Positions 34,986 to 45,664 of a DNA stretch of 64,000 nucleotides are shown here, in pieces. The translations under genes were made by a program, and so were the position numbers. Source of the stretch: Nitrosarchaeum koreense MY1 (GTDB taxonomy: Archaea > Thermoproteota > Nitrososphaeria > Nitrososphaerales > Nitrosopumilaceae); the NCBI RefSeq assembly GCF_000220175.1, contig NZ_AFPU01000001.1:965512-1029511 (forward strand). The letters run 5' to 3'. Numbering within the stretch: position 1 is the first letter of the stretch; every line of letters starts with the position of its first letter. The notes under the pieces were generated by a model. It was given only the letters and a program-made list of their open reading frames with translations, did no database searches and was not told the origin of the DNA.

Positions 34986-36038
34986 TTAGTTCAATTTTTT
35001 ATTAAATTCTGTAAGGAATTTTTTAATTTTGGGTTTTGGAATTACTGCGCCACATGCTTTATCATGTCCCCCACCAGAGCCTCCAAGTTCAGTTGCAAGC
35101 AGATTAACAATTTGACCCAAATGAATTTTACAAGATTTTGAACCTCTAACTGAAACAGCATAGATGCCGTGATCAACTCGTTCTTTGTATGCAACACCAA
35201 CATCTTTTCCAGATAATCCTAAAACAAAATTAACAGCACCGCTTGCTCCAGAGTCCATAATTTCCATATATCCAATATTTTTCATGGTTTTCATTCCTTT
35301 TTTGACTTTGGCAATTATCTGAGCTAATTTATCAACTTGAATTTGTGCAAACTCAAAAGTATTTGGAATTTCATGTGGGAATTTAGATTCTGCCAATTCC
35401 TCTACTAAATACAACAAGTAATCAGGATCTTTTTGATGTCCCACTATGTTGTAGGTAAGAACAGTTGCGTTGATTAAAGCAAATTGCCTATCATAGATTT
35501 GAAGTAATTTGGAACCAATTGGCCTATCTTCCATATAATCGGTAATAGCTGCACATGCTGCAATGAATGGAGCATGATCAGAGAGTTTTGATTTAAATGC
35601 ATTATAGACCTGAACTGTGGTACATTCGTTGATGTCATGAATCATTTTAACTTTAATTTTTTCTAGAGCTTTTGTAATTTCTGGATCAATATCATGATGA
35701 TCAATGTAGGTTACAGATACATGATTCTTTTTTAGAGTTTTTAGTAGTTCAACAAACTCATCTTGATTCTTTTTGCTCAGGCCTAAATCACAAATGTATA
35801 GAGACTTTAATTTTTCATCTGCACAAACTTTCTGTATAGCTTCCATCTGGCCTGGATAATCAACTAAAACAGAATCACCGCCAAATGCTTGTCTAATCAA
35901 AGCTGCTGAACTAATTCCGTCTGCATCTTCTTTATGAGATATACAAATTACTTTGGTTCTTGGTTGAGCAGGTTTTGTTTTTTTCACTATTTTTTTCTTT
36001 GTAGGTTTTACAATTTTCTTTGTCTTTGATGAAACCAT
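34986..36038 (-). CDS. DHH-family phosphoesterase
   Basis: A 350-residue protein. A lysine-rich N-terminal tail (residues 1-28) precedes the DHH domain: ISHKEDADGISSAALIRQA, ICDLGLSK, YIDHHDID (the DHH motif) and AACAAITDYMED. A DHHA1 domain follows, ending GGSGGGHDKACGAVIPK. These manganese enzymes cleave short nucleotides or single-stranded DNA/RNA (RecJ, NrnA, GdpP types); archaeal relatives associate with the GINS-CMG complex. The lysine-rich tail suggests nucleic-acid binding. Confidence 0.85.
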   Translation of the reverse strand: MVSSKTKKIVKPTKKKIVKKTKPAQPRTKVICISHKEDADGISSAALIRQAFGGDSVLVDYPGQMEAIQKVCADEKLKSLYICDLGLSKKNQDEFVELLKTLKKNHVSVTYIDHHDIDPEITKALEKIKVKMIHDINECTTVQVYNAFKSKLSDHAPFIAACAAITDYMEDRPIGSKLLQIYDRQFALINATVLTYNIVGHQKDPDYLLYLVEELAESKFPHEIPNTFEFAQIQVDKLAQIIAKVKKGMKTMKNIGYMEIMDSGASGAVNFVLGLSGKDVGVAYKERVDHGIYAVSVRGSKSCKIHLGQIVNLLATELGGSGGGHDKACGAVIPKPKIKKFLTEFNKKLN

Positions 36039-36084
36039 TATTGTCGATTCACTTACATGCCCTCATTTAAATCAAGAATGAAAT

Positions 36085-36279
36085 CTACTGAGATTCACGT
36101 GATTCTTGTTTTATGCTTTGATTTGCTAAAGATGTGGAATTTACAAATGCATCATAAAATGATACGCCATCTAGTTGAGTTTGAATATCAATCTCTTGAA
36201 TTTTTAGTAATTCGTCTCCAGATGCAGTTAAAACAAGATTATCAAGTTTCTCTAAAAGTTCTCTTTCTGAGGGATTCAT
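36085..36279 (-). CDS. 64-residue protein with SFYD motif
   Basis: A short ATG-started acidic protein. It contains LDGVSFYDAFVNST near its middle, which matches GISFYDMVFEVLY in the product of 37563-37769. The two genes flank citrate synthase and both lie on the opposite strand to it. Presumably a small thaumarchaeal family; function unknown. A TTG at 36291 would add four residues. Confidence 0.5.
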   Translation of the reverse strand: MNPSERELLEKLDNLVLTASGDELLKIQEIDIQTQLDGVSFYDAFVNSTSLANQSIKQESRESQ

Positions 36280-36395
36280 AATTTTTATCAAAAAATAATC
36301 ATTTATGAGCCAGAGTTGTCAGATTAGACTAATTACTAAATTTCATAGACGTGTTTTTCGCATAAATATAATAAAAGATTTCATAAAGTAAAGAT

Positions 36396-37559
36396 GTGGA
36401 GACAAAAAACATAGGCTTACGTGGAATTGAGGTTGCAGATACCAGAATCTCAAACATAGATGGAGAAAAAGGCAAGCTGATTTATCGTGGCTATGACATA
36501 TTAGAACTCACAAAAAGATCAAGTTTTGAAGAAACAGCATATTTGTTATTGCATGATGCTTTGCCAACCAAAGAGCAATTGTTAGAATTTAAATCTAAAT
36601 TAAGCGATGCCAGATGGATTACAAAAAGAATGCAGATAAACATGGGAAATTGGAGAAAAGATGCAGATCCTATGGACATGCTACAAGCATTTGTGGCAGC
36701 ACTAGCTGGGTATTATGATGAAGAATTTGCAACTAAAGAAGCAAGTTATGACCGAGCAATCAACCTAATTGCTAAAGTACCAACTATAATTGCAAGTTGG
36801 CAAAGAGTAAGAGACGGATTAGATATAGTAGATCCCGATCCAAATTTAGATCATGCGGCAAATTTTTTGTATATGATGTCAGGTGAAAAACCAGACGACG
36901 AGATTGAAAAGATTTTCGATACTTGTTTAATTCTTCATGCAGAACATACGTTTAACGCATCTACATTTGTTGCAAGACAAGTTGCATCAACTAGAGCACA
37001 TATGTATTCAGCAACAAGTGCAGCAATCGGTGCATTAAGCGGAGAACTTCATGGAGGTGCAAATACAGAAGTAATGAAGATGCTTTTAGAAATTGGTACA
37101 ATAGATAATGTTGTTCCGTGGATTAAAGAAAAAATGAGTAAAGGTGAAAGAATTATGGGCATGGGTCATGCAGTATACAAAACATATGATCCTAGAGCAC
37201 AGGTTCTTAAAGAATTATCAAGAAAACTTGCTGCAAAGACGGGAGACCCATGGTATGCAATTACAGAAAAAGTAGAAACAACTACAATTGAAGAAATGAA
37301 AAAACAAAAAGGAAAAGACATCTATCCAAATGTGGATTTGTACAGTGCATCTCTTTACTATATGCTAAAGATACCAATGGATCTCAATACACCAATTTTT
37401 GCAATATCAAGAGTAGTTGGATGGGCTGCACATATCATTGAAGAAAAATTTGCAGAAGCTGCACCAAAGCCTGCACTTTACAGACCAAAAGCAGTATACG
37501 TTGGAAAATATTGTGGACCAGAGGGTTGTGAATACAAATCTCTGGATTTGAGAAAATAG
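36396..37559 (+). CDS. gltA: citrate synthase
   Basis: A 387-residue archaeal-size citrate synthase. Active-site regions are GELHGGANTEV (His), GMGHAVYKTYDPRA (His, CoA/citrate binding) and NVDLYSASLYY (Asp). It begins GLRGIEVADTRISNIDGEKG, typical of the family's entry. It joins acetyl-CoA and oxaloacetate and feeds the oxidative branch of the incomplete TCA cycle in ammonia oxidisers. The GTG start at 36396 is in the correct frame for the N-terminal motif. A 2-methylcitrate synthase role cannot be excluded. Confidence 0.93.
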   Translation: METKNIGLRGIEVADTRISNIDGEKGKLIYRGYDILELTKRSSFEETAYLLLHDALPTKEQLLEFKSKLSDARWITKRMQINMGNWRKDADPMDMLQAFVAALAGYYDEEFATKEASYDRAINLIAKVPTIIASWQRVRDGLDIVDPDPNLDHAANFLYMMSGEKPDDEIEKIFDTCLILHAEHTFNASTFVARQVASTRAHMYSATSAAIGALSGELHGGANTEVMKMLLEIGTIDNVVPWIKEKMSKGERIMGMGHAVYKTYDPRAQVLKELSRKLAAKTGDPWYAITEKVETTTIEEMKKQKGKDIYPNVDLYSASLYYMLKIPMDLNTPIFAISRVVGWAAHIIEEKFAEAAPKPALYRPKAVYVGKYCGPEGCEYKSLDLRK

Positions 37560-37562
37560 TTT

Positions 37563-37769
37563 TTAATTTCTAGTATTAAGCCATTCTTTTGCTTTAGAAT
37601 TCACATCGTGTTTGTATAATACTTCAAAAACCATATCATAAAATGAGATACCTTTTTTCTGCGCCTGATCATCTAGCCAACGAATACCATCAGCAAGTTC
37701 AGGATCATATTCGGAAAATTCTACGAGTTCATCAACCATTTTTGAAAAGAATGTGTGTGACTCTAACAT
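37563..37769 (-). CDS. 68-residue protein with SFYD motif
   Basis: A short ATG-started protein. ELADGIRWLDDQAQKKGI leads to GISFYDMVFEVLYKHDV, the motif shared with the product of 36085-36279. Probably two or three helices. It stops 3 bases after citrate synthase on the other strand. Paralogue of its mirror neighbour; function unknown. Confidence 0.55.
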   Translation of the reverse strand: MLESHTFFSKMVDELVEFSEYDPELADGIRWLDDQAQKKGISFYDMVFEVLYKHDVNSKAKEWLNTRN

Positions 37770-37809
37770 ATGTTAATCTTTGAATCTTTGATCATAAGGG
37801 CGGGATTCA

Positions 37810-37818
37810 AAATATATA
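37810..37818 (+). promoter_or_regulatory. TATA box for the RNase H-like gene
   Basis: AAATATATA lies about 28-30 bases before the TTG start at 37846, the spacing of an archaeal TATA box and a leaderless transcript. It supports TTG as the true start. Upstream is a 76-base gap from the convergent small gene. Confidence 0.45.
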
Positions 37819-37845
37819 GACAAAAAACCACTTTTTGGTTGACAA

Positions 37846-38226
37846 TTGGAGCATATTTTATTTTTTGACGGTAATTCAAAGAGAATTTCATGGGTCATTC
37901 AAACAGATAATTCAATTGTAGAACAAAAAAGGGAACATGTAGAAATTTACTTGGATAAAGTAACAAATCAACAATCAAAATACATCGGATTACATATTGG
38001 GATATTTTGGGGAATTGGTACATTTATCATAAAAAATGAAGATATTGTAAAAATAACAACTGACGATAAAACAGTGTTTGAGCATTTAATTTCAAATCAA
38101 AAAAGTGATGATGAATTCATTGAAAAAAGAACTTTTTTCATCAGACAATTAATTGAGCAAAGAAAATTAAAAATTAAATATGAATTAGTAGAATCTGAGA
38201 AAAATTTAGCTGCTAAAAAAACATAA
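37846..38226 (+). CDS. RNase H-like fold protein, catalytic Glu missing
   Basis: A 126-residue protein resembling RNase HI. It has LFFDGNSK (Asp8, first catalytic position), TNQQSKYIGLHIGI (41-54) where RNase H has N-N-x-A-E-Y-x-A-L, ITTDDKTVFEHL (Asp73, third position) and YELVESEKNLAAKK, matching the closing V-P-R-E-x-N-x-x-A-D. The second carboxylate (Glu) is Lys45 and the final Asp is absent, so it is likely inactive and may bind RNA/DNA hybrids or proteins. The TTG start is supported by a well-spaced TATA box. Not near replication genes. Confidence 0.6.
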   Translation: MEHILFFDGNSKRISWVIQTDNSIVEQKREHVEIYLDKVTNQQSKYIGLHIGIFWGIGTFIIKNEDIVKITTDDKTVFEHLISNQKSDDEFIEKRTFFIRQLIEQRKLKIKYELVESEKNLAAKKT

Positions 38227-38543
38227 TGCAAAGGTGCTTAAGACCAAAAACGGGAGTTACTTGGTGACAGCTCCATCGCATTATTAATTTATGAAATGTA
38301 TCAAATCATAAAAGAAATACTTGTTCAATATGATTGACTTTAGTTTAAATCAATTAAAGCGATCATATGAGATTTTCAACGTATGTTTTAGATTTGTGTA
38401 ATTTTTTGAAGAAAGTTGCAGACATACATAAATTAAAAATAGTTAAAAAATAAGATACTACTCAAATATTGCAATTATTTCAAAATATGAACGTAGAAAC
38501 AAAGATTAGATTTATTTAGCTTGAAAAAATCATGTGATCAATT
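38227..38543. other. 317-base intergenic region
   Basis: No convincing gene; the longest ATG frames are 13-23 codons. One hairpin can be drawn: GGAGTT (38253-38258) with AGCTCC (38269-38274), loop of ten bases. It could be a transcription end or part of an unknown RNA. The rest is AT-rich promoter-like DNA before the blue-copper gene. Confidence 0.4.
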
Positions 38544-39143
38544 ATGGCAAACATAGACAAAGCAGCAATTGCATTTTCTATTGCAATTGTAGCTGTAGGT
38601 GTAGGTTTTGCCGCATATGCAGGATATGCGCAAGATATCGCTCCAGTTGCTAAAGCCCCAGTAATTGCAAATACTGAACCAAAAACGCAAGTTGATCCAA
38701 TGGCAAGCATTGCAGAAAAGGTGAAAAGCGCTGCGGCTACAACAGAAAAAACTACAGAGCTTAAAGAAGAGGTAAAGATGGAAACTGAACCAGCTCCACC
38801 AGTTGAAACTGAACCAGCTCCACCAGTTGAAACATCTGAACCAAAAACAGTTAGCGTAATAATTCCAGCTGGAACTTCATCTCCAGGTTGTGAAACAACT
38901 AATGAGTGTTATACTCCAGCATCAGTTACAATCAATGTAGGTGATACTGTAGAATGGGACAATGTAGATACTGCTGCACACACAGTAACAGGTGGCAGTC
39001 CAGCTGATGGCCCATCAGGAGTATTTGACAGTAGCCTAGTCATGGGAAAAGCAAAATATTCACATACATTTGATAATGCAGGATCCTATGATTACTTCTG
39101 CATGGTACACCCATGGATGGTTGGAAAAGTTATAGTTAACTAA
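38544..39143 (+). CDS. membrane-anchored blue copper protein (plastocyanin-like)
   Basis: A 199-residue protein. Residues 8-29 are a hydrophobic signal anchor. A Pro/Glu-rich linker (about 45-100) holds a duplicated eight-residue ETEPAPPV unit. The cupredoxin domain (about 101-199) carries type I copper ligands His146 (AAHTVTGG) and Cys186, His189, Met192 (YFCMVHPWMVG). Such proteins are abundant in ammonia-oxidising archaea, where they are thought to replace cytochrome c as extracellular electron carriers. ATG start is the only one fitting the signal segment. A second internal disulfide-like pair, Cys116 and Cys122, is present. Confidence 0.93.
   Translation: MANIDKAAIAFSIAIVAVGVGFAAYAGYAQDIAPVAKAPVIANTEPKTQVDPMASIAEKVKSAAATTEKTTELKEEVKMETEPAPPVETEPAPPVETSEPKTVSVIIPAGTSSPGCETTNECYTPASVTINVGDTVEWDNVDTAAHTVTGGSPADGPSGVFDSSLVMGKAKYSHTFDNAGSYDYFCMVHPWMVGKVIVN
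38781..38828 (+). repeat. 24-bp direct repeat in the copper protein linker
   Basis: GAAACTGAACCAGCTCCACC plus AGTT (38781-38804) is repeated exactly at 38805-38828. It encodes two ETEPAPPV units in the flexible linker. In-frame, so copy number could vary. Confidence 0.9.
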
Positions 39144-39164
39144 GCAAGAATATTTTCTTTTTTC

Positions 39165-40766
39165 TTATTTTATTTTATTTTTACGTATTGTTCTATTATA
39201 TGCAACACCAAATCTATGAGTTTCATCTCTAGCATGTTGTAAAATTTTCAATGAGGGTTTATCTTTTGAAATAATAGTAGGATTTTTTTGATTTGGCATA
39301 TACACTTCTTCATTTTCTTTAGCAAGTGAAATACAATCAAGATTCAATCCAAGTGATTGTAATGACTTTAATGCAGCGTTTAGTTGACCCTTTCCACCAT
39401 CAACTAATATTAAATCAGGTAACTGGGAATTTTCTTCAAGTAATCTAAGATATCGCCGTTTGATTACTTCACTTATCATTGCAAAATCATCTCTTCCAGA
39501 AACTGTTTTAATTCTAAATTTTCTGTAACCAGATTTATCGGGTTTCCCATTTACAAATCTAGCCATTGAACCAACAGCAAATTCATCTCCATGATTTGAA
39601 ATATCAAAGCATTCTATGATATTTGGCATGGTAGAGAGATGTAAAATTTCTTTTAATTCAATGAGACCTAAATTACTTCCTTTAGAATGAATTAAAGAAA
39701 TATTTTTCAAAATTAAATCAACAATATTCTTTTTTTTACCACGTTTTGGATAAATTATTTTAACTGAAAAACCTGCTTGCTTTGAGAGTAAAGATTCTAA
39801 GAGTATTTTGTTTTTAGGAAGAGTACTTACGTAGATAAATTTTGGAATTTTGTGTACTGTGTAATATTGAAATAAAAAATTTGAAAAATCATTATCCCCA
39901 ACAAGATCAAAAAAGAACTTGTCACTATCACGCATTACTCCATTTATCATTCTAAAATTCATCACAGTCACAGTTTGATCTTTATCAGCAATTCCAAAAT
40001 ACTCTTCATCTGAATTTTCAACATATTCCATTTTTTGTTTTGTTTGAAGACTATCTAATCTAATCAAAGTATCTCGAATATCCTTTGCACGTTCAAATTG
40101 TTGGAAGGCAGCAGCCTGAGACATCTCTTCTTTTAATTTCTCTGTAAAGATCTGAGTTTGATTTTTTCCTTTTAGAACTTCTTCTAATGCAGATACATGA
40201 TCGGCATATTTTTCCTGGGCGTCTTTAAATTCACATGGGCCTTCACAATTACCAAGATGATACTCAAGACATACTTTTTTTGGTAATTGTTTACAGATTC
40301 TAATTTGAAATGCTTTTCGCAGAGTACCAATTGTAAGCAGTTTAGAGCTTCCGTGCATAAATGGTCCAAAGATTTTACCACTGCCTAGAAACTTTCCATT
40401 ACGAGTTCTTCGTGCAACTAGCAATCGAGGATATTTTTCATCCGAAATTCTAAGGTAAGTATATCGTTGTTGATCTTTTAATTCAATGTTAAATTTTGGT
40501 CTGTATTTTTTTATCATGTTAGATTCTAAAAGAAATGCTTCACTTTCATTATCAGTTAATACAAATTCAATATCAGAAATATGTTCTACTAATTTTTGTG
40601 TTTTATAATTCTGATTTTTTAGAAAATATGATTTTACTCTATTTTTTAGATTCTTTGCTTTACCAATATAAATAATTTTTTCATCAGAATCTTTCATCAA
40701 ATAAATTCCAGGATTTGAAGGAATGTGAATTTTTGAGATGTCAAAAGTCATTATTTTAGTCATCAT
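39165..40766 (-). CDS. uvrC: excinuclease ABC subunit C, lacking C-terminal HhH domain
   Basis: A 533-residue UvrC. The GIY-YIG nuclease (IPSNPGIYLMKDSDEKIIYIGKAKN split over residues 15-40) makes the 3' cut. A UvrB-binding helical region (about 205-240) and an RNase H-like endonuclease (CFDISNHGDEFAVGSMARF, DLILVDGGKGQLNAA) follow. It ends at HRFGVAYNRTIRKNKIK, exactly where bacterial UvrC begins its 60-70-residue helix-hairpin-helix DNA-binding domain. Only 21 bases lie between the stop and the copper-protein gene, so the domain is not downstream. The ATG overlaps the uvrA stop by four bases. Confidence 0.9.
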   Translation of the reverse strand: MMTKIMTFDISKIHIPSNPGIYLMKDSDEKIIYIGKAKNLKNRVKSYFLKNQNYKTQKLVEHISDIEFVLTDNESEAFLLESNMIKKYRPKFNIELKDQQRYTYLRISDEKYPRLLVARRTRNGKFLGSGKIFGPFMHGSSKLLTIGTLRKAFQIRICKQLPKKVCLEYHLGNCEGPCEFKDAQEKYADHVSALEEVLKGKNQTQIFTEKLKEEMSQAAAFQQFERAKDIRDTLIRLDSLQTKQKMEYVENSDEEYFGIADKDQTVTVMNFRMINGVMRDSDKFFFDLVGDNDFSNFLFQYYTVHKIPKFIYVSTLPKNKILLESLLSKQAGFSVKIIYPKRGKKKNIVDLILKNISLIHSKGSNLGLIELKEILHLSTMPNIIECFDISNHGDEFAVGSMARFVNGKPDKSGYRKFRIKTVSGRDDFAMISEVIKRRYLRLLEENSQLPDLILVDGGKGQLNAALKSLQSLGLNLDCISLAKENEEVYMPNQKNPTIISKDKPSLKILQHARDETHRFGVAYNRTIRKNKIK

Positions 40767-43579
40767 TTGAGTAATTTTTTAAGATATTTTCCAGTATAAC
40801 TTCCAGGAGCTCTTGAAACTTGTTCAGGAGTTCCAACAGTCACTATCTTACCACCTTCATCACCACCCTCAGGTCCCAAATCAATTAACCAATCAGAATT
40901 TTTAATCACATCCAAATTATGTTCAATTACCAATACAGTATTTCCTAAATTCACCAATCTATTTAGAACATCAAGTAGTTTTTGAACGTCAGCAAAATGT
41001 AATCCGGTAGTAGGCTCATCAAGAATGTAAAATGTTTTTCCTGTTCCTCTTTTTGATAATTCAGATGCAAGTTTTACTCTTTGGGCCTCTCCGCCTGACA
41101 ATGTAGTTGATGACTGTCCCAATTTTATATATCCCAATCCAACATCATAGACGGTTTGTAGTTTTCTTTTAATTGAAGGGATATTTTCAAAAAATTGAAG
41201 CGCTTCGTAGACAGTCATATTCAAAACATCAGAAATATTTTTTCCTTTATACAAAACTGAAAGCGTTTCAGAATTGTAACGCTTTCCTTTACATTCATCA
41301 CATTTTACATAAACATCAGACAAGAACTGCATCTCTATTTGTTTTACACCATCGCCTTCACATGCAAAACATCTTCCATCAGCCACATTAAAAGAAAACT
41401 GGCCCAAAGAATATCCTCTTTCTTTTGCTAACTCAGTATTTGCATATAGTTCTCTAATAGGAGTAAAGGCACCAATGTAAGTTGCAGGATTAGAACGAGG
41501 AGTTCTACCAATTGGGGATTGATCAATTGCTATAACTTTATCAATATATTCAAGACCTGAAATCCCACTATGAGATCCAGATTTAATATTGGATTTATAA
41601 AAATAATTTTCAAGGGATTTTAATAAAATATCATTAATCAGAGTAGATTTTCCAGAACCAGAGACACCAGTTACTGAAACAAACAAACCAAGAGGAATTT
41701 CAACATCAATACTCTTTAAATTATTTTCAGATGCGCCTTTAATTACCAGAGTTCCAGAACGATTACGAATTTTTCCATCAAGTTTTATAAGAGAATTATT
41801 TTTTAGATATTCTCCTGTTATAGATTTTTTATTATGAAGTATTTGTTTTACAGTTCCCTCAAATACTACGTTACCGCCATGAACTCCGGCGCCTGGACCC
41901 AAATCAATAATCCAATCCGAATTTCGCATAATTTCTTCGTCATGCTCTACAACAATGACTGTATTTCCTAAATCTCGCAGCTTTGTTAGCGTTTTAATGA
42001 GGCGTTCATTATCACGCTGATGTAATCCAATTGTTGGCTCATCAAGTACATACAAGACACCAGTAAGATTAGAACCTATTTGAGTTGCCAATCTAATTCG
42101 CTGAGATTCTCCACCAGATAGTGTTGAGCTTAATCTATTCAATGTAAGATAGTTTAACCCCACATTCATTAGAAATTCTAATCGTTCTTTGATTTCCTTT
42201 AGTACGTCTTTGGCGATGTATTGTTCATTCTCAGTTAATTGTAATGTAGAAAAAAAATCATAGCAGTGATCTATTGATAAGTCACATACATCCATTATTC
42301 CTTTATCATTGATTTTTACTGCAAGTGACTCTGGTTTTAATTTTTTTCCATTACATGCAGTGCAAGGGGTATCTCGCATGAATTGTTTTAGCCATTCACG
42401 TTTAGATTCAGAATCGGTCTCCATAAATGACCGCTGAAGATTGACAAGTACTCCTTCAAAGGCATCAGTGTATTGCCAAGATGAATCACCAGACTTTGAT
42501 TGATATTTAAAATCAATCAAATCGTTTGAGCCATGTAAAATAATTTTAAGATGTTTTAGAGATATTTTTTCAATTGGGGTCATTAAATCAAAACCAAATT
42601 TTTTACCAACAGCTCTTAACGCTTGTTTTCTAAATGCAGAAAATCTTCCACTCCAGGGAACAATTGCGCCATCTAAAATGGATTTGCTTTTATCTGGAAT
42701 TACAAGATCTTCATCAAACTCCATCTTCACTCCCAAACCATTACATGCTTTACACATTCCAAATGGTGAGTTAAATGAGAAGGTTCGTGGTTCTAGCTCA
42801 CCAATTGTCAGACCACAGTAAGGGCAAGCATTATTTTGAGAAAATATCTTTTCAGATTTATCAGAAGAAACCATAACATCGCCTTTTGATGCTTTTATTG
42901 CAGTTTGTATTGCTTCAAAAAGCCTAGATCTTTCAGATTTTTCTGCCTGAATTCTGTCAACTACAATCTCAATATTATGCCATTTTTGTCTATCAAGTGG
43001 AGAAATTGGCTCATCAAGGCTTAAAATTTCCCCATTTAGGCGTATTCTAGAGTATCCATCTTTTTTTATCTGTTCAAATAATTTTTCATACGTTCCTTTT
43101 TTTCTTTGAACAATTGGAGATAAAATCAAAATCTTTTGATCAGCAAAATTTCTGAGAATAGAATCACAGATTGTTTCAACGGATTGACTGGAAATTTTTC
43201 GTGAACAATTCACACAATAAGGAATTCCAATTCTTGCAAAAAGTAGTCTCATGTAATCATAAATTTCAGTAGTGGTTCCAACAGTAGAACGTGGGTTTTT
43301 GCTTGTTGTTTTTTGTTGAATAGATATTGCAGGTGAAAGACCTTCAATAGAATCAACATCAGGTTTGTCCATCATTTCAAGAAATTGTCTTGCATATGCA
43401 GAAAGAGATTCAACATAACGTCTCTGTCCTTCAGCATAAATCGTATCAAAAGCTAAAGTTGATTTTCCAGAACCAGATAACCCACTAATTACAACGAGTT
43501 TATTTTTTGGAATGTCTACATCAATATTTTTTAAATTATGGTGTCTTGCACCACGAATTTTTAATTTATTTTCTGCCAT
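40763..43579 (-). CDS. uvrA: excinuclease ABC subunit A
   Basis: A 938-residue damage-recognition ATPase with two ABC modules: Walker [10 protein letters not shown] near residue 31 and GVSGSGKST near residue 640, signature [12 protein letters not shown] and [12 protein letters not shown]. CxxC zinc knuckles are at CPYCG/CKACNG and CFACEG/CDECKG. UvrA dimers load UvrB at lesions in nucleotide excision repair. It overlaps uvrB by 14 bases. The UvrABC set is bacterial in origin and occurs in many mesophilic archaea, presumably by transfer long ago; base composition is like that of neighbours. Confidence 0.96.
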   Translation of the reverse strand: MAENKLKIRGARHHNLKNIDVDIPKNKLVVISGLSGSGKSTLAFDTIYAEGQRRYVESLSAYARQFLEMMDKPDVDSIEGLSPAISIQQKTTSKNPRSTVGTTTEIYDYMRLLFARIGIPYCVNCSRKISSQSVETICDSILRNFADQKILILSPIVQRKKGTYEKLFEQIKKDGYSRIRLNGEILSLDEPISPLDRQKWHNIEIVVDRIQAEKSERSRLFEAIQTAIKASKGDVMVSSDKSEKIFSQNNACPYCGLTIGELEPRTFSFNSPFGMCKACNGLGVKMEFDEDLVIPDKSKSILDGAIVPWSGRFSAFRKQALRAVGKKFGFDLMTPIEKISLKHLKIILHGSNDLIDFKYQSKSGDSSWQYTDAFEGVLVNLQRSFMETDSESKREWLKQFMRDTPCTACNGKKLKPESLAVKINDKGIMDVCDLSIDHCYDFFSTLQLTENEQYIAKDVLKEIKERLEFLMNVGLNYLTLNRLSSTLSGGESQRIRLATQIGSNLTGVLYVLDEPTIGLHQRDNERLIKTLTKLRDLGNTVIVVEHDEEIMRNSDWIIDLGPGAGVHGGNVVFEGTVKQILHNKKSITGEYLKNNSLIKLDGKIRNRSGTLVIKGASENNLKSIDVEIPLGLFVSVTGVSGSGKSTLINDILLKSLENYFYKSNIKSGSHSGISGLEYIDKVIAIDQSPIGRTPRSNPATYIGAFTPIRELYANTELAKERGYSLGQFSFNVADGRCFACEGDGVKQIEMQFLSDVYVKCDECKGKRYNSETLSVLYKGKNISDVLNMTVYEALQFFENIPSIKRKLQTVYDVGLGYIKLGQSSTTLSGGEAQRVKLASELSKRGTGKTFYILDEPTTGLHFADVQKLLDVLNRLVNLGNTVLVIEHNLDVIKNSDWLIDLGPEGGDEGGKIVTVGTPEQVSRAPGSYTGKYLKKLLK

Positions 43580-45518
43580 CTTTAAATTTGATCTCTTTTT
43601 CCAGTCTTTTTATTCTATCTCGGCATTCAATTGCTCGCTCAAAATCTAATTCTTCAGAATATTTTTTCATTTGGTATTCTAACTCTATAATATCAGTAGC
43701 AAGATCATGAGTCGATTTTAGTTTAGATTCATCTAATGTTGTAACTTGTTCAGGAACTGACTTTATGATAGTCTTGGGAGTGATGTTGTGTTCTTTATTG
43801 AATTGTATTTGTTTTTCTTTACGCCTTTTAGTTTCATTTATTGCATTAGACATGGATTTTGTAATAGTATCAGCATACATGATTACTGTTCCATTTTCGT
43901 TTCTTGCCGCTCTTCCAAAAGTTTGAATTAAACTAGTAAAATTTCTGAGGAATCCTTCCTTGTCTGCATCAAGTATTGCAACAAGGGAAACTTCAGGGAT
44001 ATCCAATCCTTCCCTTAACAAATTAATTCCAACTAGAACATCAAATTCGCCTAATCGTAGTTGTCGAATAAGTTCTGTCCTTTGTAATCCCTCGATTTCA
44101 GAGTGCATGTATCTTACTCTAACTTGCTTTTTGGAGAGGTACTCAGCTAGGTCTTCAGCCATACGTTTTGTCAAAGTTGTGACTAAAACGCGTTCATTTT
44201 TGACGGATCTTTTAGCAATTTCCTGGATTAAATCATCCATTTGATCTTTAGTAGATCTAATTTCTACAGTAGGGTCTAATAGACCAGTTGGTCGTACTAG
44301 TTGTTCGGCAATTTGAGAAGATATTTTTTTCTCATAATCACTGGGAGTTGCAGAAACAAAAATAGTATTTTTTAGATAATCTTCAAATTCTTCAAATTTT
44401 AATGGTCTGTTATCATATGCGCTAGGTAAGCGAAAACCATATGTTACTAGTTGTTGTTTTCTTGAATAATCACCTTTGTACATTCCATGTAGTTGTGGCA
44501 ATGTAACATGTGATTCATCAATAACAAGCAAATAATCATCACCAAAAAAATCCATCAGGCAAAATGCTTTCTCACCAGCTTTTCTTCCATCAAAATGTCT
44601 TGAATAATTTTCAATTCCTGAACAATAACCTAATTCTTCAATCATTTCTAGATCATATTTTGTTCTCATCTCTAATCGTTGTTTTTCTAGTTCGTTGAGT
44701 TCAGGCAATCTTTGTTTTAGTTCATTTTTGATTGAGAGGATAGCCTTTTCTCTAACATCTTTTGCTATCAAGTAATGTTTGGCTGGAAATATTTTCATCT
44801 GAGTTATGATACGTTTTTCTTTAAGCGAGATATTATCTAACAAAGTTATTTTTTCTACATCATCACCAAACATTGAAATTCGAACAATATCTTCAGAATA
44901 TGCAGGAATGATATCTATAGTATCACCTTTTACTCTAAAATTTCCAGGAGCCACTTCAGTATCATTTCTTTCATATCGTGCATCAATGAATTTTTTTATA
45001 AGATCATTTCTTTTTATTACATCACCGGTATTAATTGTAATTGCCAGATCCTCCCAGTCTTTTGGATTACCAAGTGAGTAGATACAAGATACTGTAGACA
45101 CAATAATAGTAGGCTCGCCAGATAGAAGCATTGCAGTTGCCTCTAAACGCAGTTTTTCAATTTTTTCATTAATCTGAGTATCTTTTTCAATATATGTATC
45201 GGTCTGAGGCAGATAACTTTCAGGCTGATAGTAATCATAGTATGATACAAAATATCCAACATTGTTTTTTGGAAAAAACTGTTTTAGTTCAGAATAAAGT
45301 TGTGCAGCCAAAGTCTTATTGTGAGAAATTACTAGTGTGTTCTTTCCAGTTCTTGCAATTACATTTGCAATTGAAAATGTCTTTCCACTTCCTGTTACAC
45401 CTAATAGTGTCTGAACCGTTCCTTTTTTTACACCTGAAATTAAAGTGTCAATAGCTTGAGGTTGATCACCTGTAGGCTCATATTCAGATACAAGTTCAAA
45501 TTTATGGATTTGTTGCAA
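43566..45518 (-). CDS. uvrB: excinuclease ABC subunit B
   Basis: A 650-residue helicase-like protein. Walker A is [14 protein letters not shown] near residue 40; the beta-hairpin region is [20 protein letters not shown]; the DEAD-box-like [11 protein letters not shown] and the C-terminal UVR motif ([20 protein letters not shown]) are present. UvrB opens the damaged strand and recruits UvrC. It is first in the uvrB-uvrA-uvrC operon. The start is TTG at 45518, in line with [12 protein letters not shown] at the usual distance. Confidence 0.96.
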   Translation of the reverse strand: MQQIHKFELVSEYEPTGDQPQAIDTLISGVKKGTVQTLLGVTGSGKTFSIANVIARTGKNTLVISHNKTLAAQLYSELKQFFPKNNVGYFVSYYDYYQPESYLPQTDTYIEKDTQINEKIEKLRLEATAMLLSGEPTIIVSTVSCIYSLGNPKDWEDLAITINTGDVIKRNDLIKKFIDARYERNDTEVAPGNFRVKGDTIDIIPAYSEDIVRISMFGDDVEKITLLDNISLKEKRIITQMKIFPAKHYLIAKDVREKAILSIKNELKQRLPELNELEKQRLEMRTKYDLEMIEELGYCSGIENYSRHFDGRKAGEKAFCLMDFFGDDYLLVIDESHVTLPQLHGMYKGDYSRKQQLVTYGFRLPSAYDNRPLKFEEFEDYLKNTIFVSATPSDYEKKISSQIAEQLVRPTGLLDPTVEIRSTKDQMDDLIQEIAKRSVKNERVLVTTLTKRMAEDLAEYLSKKQVRVRYMHSEIEGLQRTELIRQLRLGEFDVLVGINLLREGLDIPEVSLVAILDADKEGFLRNFTSLIQTFGRAARNENGTVIMYADTITKSMSNAINETKRRKEKQIQFNKEHNITPKTIIKSVPEQVTTLDESKLKSTHDLATDIIELEYQMKKYSEELDFERAIECRDRIKRLEKEIKFKDGRK

Positions 45519-45664
45519 CAGTTACAATCGTCTAAAACTGAACTTATAGCTAACTATTCTCCAAGTGTTACCTACGGTACACCATAATTTAGCATATGTT
45601 AGCATTAGTACCAGATTTTGATTTTATTTATTAATTAAAAATCTAAAATTTCGTTAGGAAAAAG

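Noticed and set aside
38253-38274. Hairpin GGAGTT/AGCTCC as a terminator or small RNA
   Set aside because: A six-pair stem with ten-base loop is weak and archaea do not need hairpin terminators; noted in the intergenic entry only.
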